A DNA stretch of 64,000 nucleotides from Chryseobacterium paridis (GTDB lineage Bacteria; Bacteroidota; Bacteroidia; Flavobacteriales; Weeksellaceae), in contig NZ_JAENHK010000010.1 of NCBI RefSeq assembly GCF_016595215.1, positions 2,524,359-2,588,358 of the forward strand. The letters are read 5' to 3'. Below, one piece after another: positions 63,437 through 64,000 of the stretch. Every line of letters starts with the position of its first letter. Within the stretch, counting starts at the first letter, position 1. The notes beneath the pieces are model-generated. The model did no database searches, was not told where the DNA came from, and saw only the letters and a program-made list of their open reading frames with translations. The translations under genes and the position numbers were made by a program.

Positions 63437-63466
63437 CAAACATAACATTTTAATACTATTTAACAA
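63437..63466 (-). promoter_or_regulatory. Promoter of SusC pair 3
   Basis: On the minus strand TTTTG (-33), a 19-base spacer, then TATGTTTG. Both elements and spacing match the flavobacterial consensus; the box ends 22 bases before the ATG. Confidence 0.75.
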
Positions 63467-63570
63467 AATAACATCAACAATATAAAGTGATATACGTTGA
63501 GAATCAAAGTGAAAAATAAATAGTTTGTCTATTTAGAAATTAAGACAAAATGATAGGCAATCAATTGTAG

Positions 63571-63683
63571 TTGAGAATGGAAAGTTGAAAGTTTATAGGG
63601 AGAGCTTTAGGTTTTGGCTAAAGCCGTTTTGGATTTGGGATTTCTTTTAAGGCGGGCTAAAGCCTACCTCTATTGATGGTTTT
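63571..63683 (+). repeat. Intergenic REP-like unit, copy 1
   Basis: TTGAGAATGGAAAGTTGAAA, then GTTTTGGCTAAAGCC and GGCGGGCTAAAGCC, then CCTCTATTGATG. Colinear with copy 2 at 63724-63845. Confidence 0.65.
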
Positions 63684-63723
63684 ATTCTCTCTCGCGGATT
63701 AAGCAGATAACGCAGATGAAAAC

Positions 63724-63845
63724 AATTGAAAATTGAAAGTTTAAAATTGAAAATGTATAGGCAGAGTTCTATGTTTTGGCTAAAGCAGCTTGGATTGGAA
63801 TCTTATTAAGGACGGCGGTAAAGCCCACCCCTTATTGATGATAAT
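63724..63845 (+). repeat. Intergenic REP-like unit, copy 2
   Basis: AATTGAAAATTGAAAGTTT, then GTTTTGGCTAAAGC and GGTAAAGCCCACCCC, then TTATTGATG. A diverged direct repeat of copy 1; CGCGGATTAAGCAGATAACG lies between them. Confidence 0.65.
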
Positions 63846-63853
63846 AGTAACGC

Positions 63854-63922
63854 AACTAATAACTAATAACTAATAACTAATAACTAATAACTAATAACTA
63901 ATAACTAATAACTAATAACTAA
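63854..63922 (+). repeat. 7-bp tandem repeat (AACTAAT), nearly ten units
   Basis: About 68 bases of uninterrupted AACTAAT repeats followed by AAGCCCTATT. A heptamer tract of this kind can change length by slippage. It lies in intergenic DNA at the window edge, so the downstream gene is unknown. Confidence 0.85.
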
Positions 63923-64000
63923 GCCCTATTACCTAAATCCTGCTACCTATGATCTATCCTTCATCAATGATCAATTATGACTCATCATTTATCATTTATA

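Noticed and set aside
63854..63922. CRISPR array
   Set aside because: Units are 7 bases with no spacers and no cas genes; it is a simple tandem repeat.

Overview
The window looks like chromosomal DNA of a flavobacterium (Bacteroidota), most likely Chryseobacterium or a close relative. The grounds are low GC; three SusC/SusD pairs; two secreted metalloproteases with type IX secretion C-terminal domains; the Bacteroidota promoter box TAnnTTTG in front of many genes; a short double-glycine-leader peptide of the kind common in Chryseobacterium; and intergenic REP-like words such as GGCTAAAGCC. Species assignment is inference. No rRNA, tRNA, CRISPR array, transposase or phage module was seen.

Layout. 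1-14 kb: end of a DUF3667 membrane protein, a small membrane protein, the fused acyl-CoA mutase IcmF, a secreted M16 protease, a Dph6-like PP-loop protein, a PLP decarboxylase, a serine hydrolase lipoprotein with a LigT-like 2H phosphoesterase, an M64 protease with a small secreted partner, and ruvC. 14-22.5 kb: an M43 protease, a DUF4407 protein, a Gly-rich lipoprotein, an AraC regulator, a decayed toxin/immunity-like patch bounded by GAGCGTSACGCTC palindromes, a KTSC protein, a peroxiredoxin and DsbA-like pair, and the leader peptide gene. 22.5-35 kb: guaB, an ECF sigma operon with DUF4252/head-GIN envelope proteins, a GlmU-like sugar nucleotidyltransferase, rpmE2, a beta-helix lipoprotein with a MazG-like protein, aroA, and a Crp-type regulator with an SDR.

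35-53 kb is a phosphoester-scavenging region. A PI-PLC lipoprotein faces a GDPD-like/alkaline phosphatase fusion that lies downstream of SusC-SusD pair 1. After an SDR and a BamA-like barrel protein comes SusC-SusD pair 2, followed by a phosphocholine-type phospholipase C. The two SusCD pairs may therefore import products of phospholipid or phosphodiester hydrolysis rather than glycans.

53.2-58.5 kb is the most unusual part: a compact five-gene operon that resembles a chaperone-usher pilus system in layout but not in obvious family membership. It encodes a small secreted beta-rich subunit, a DUF916/pilus-chaperone-like Ig protein, a 918-residue outer-membrane barrel with N-terminal Ig/NEW3-like domains and a C-terminal carboxypeptidase-regulatory-like domain, a paralogue of the first subunit, and a third small subunit. 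A strong hairpin follows the first subunit gene. The window ends with SusC-SusD pair 3 on the minus strand and repeat-rich intergenic DNA.
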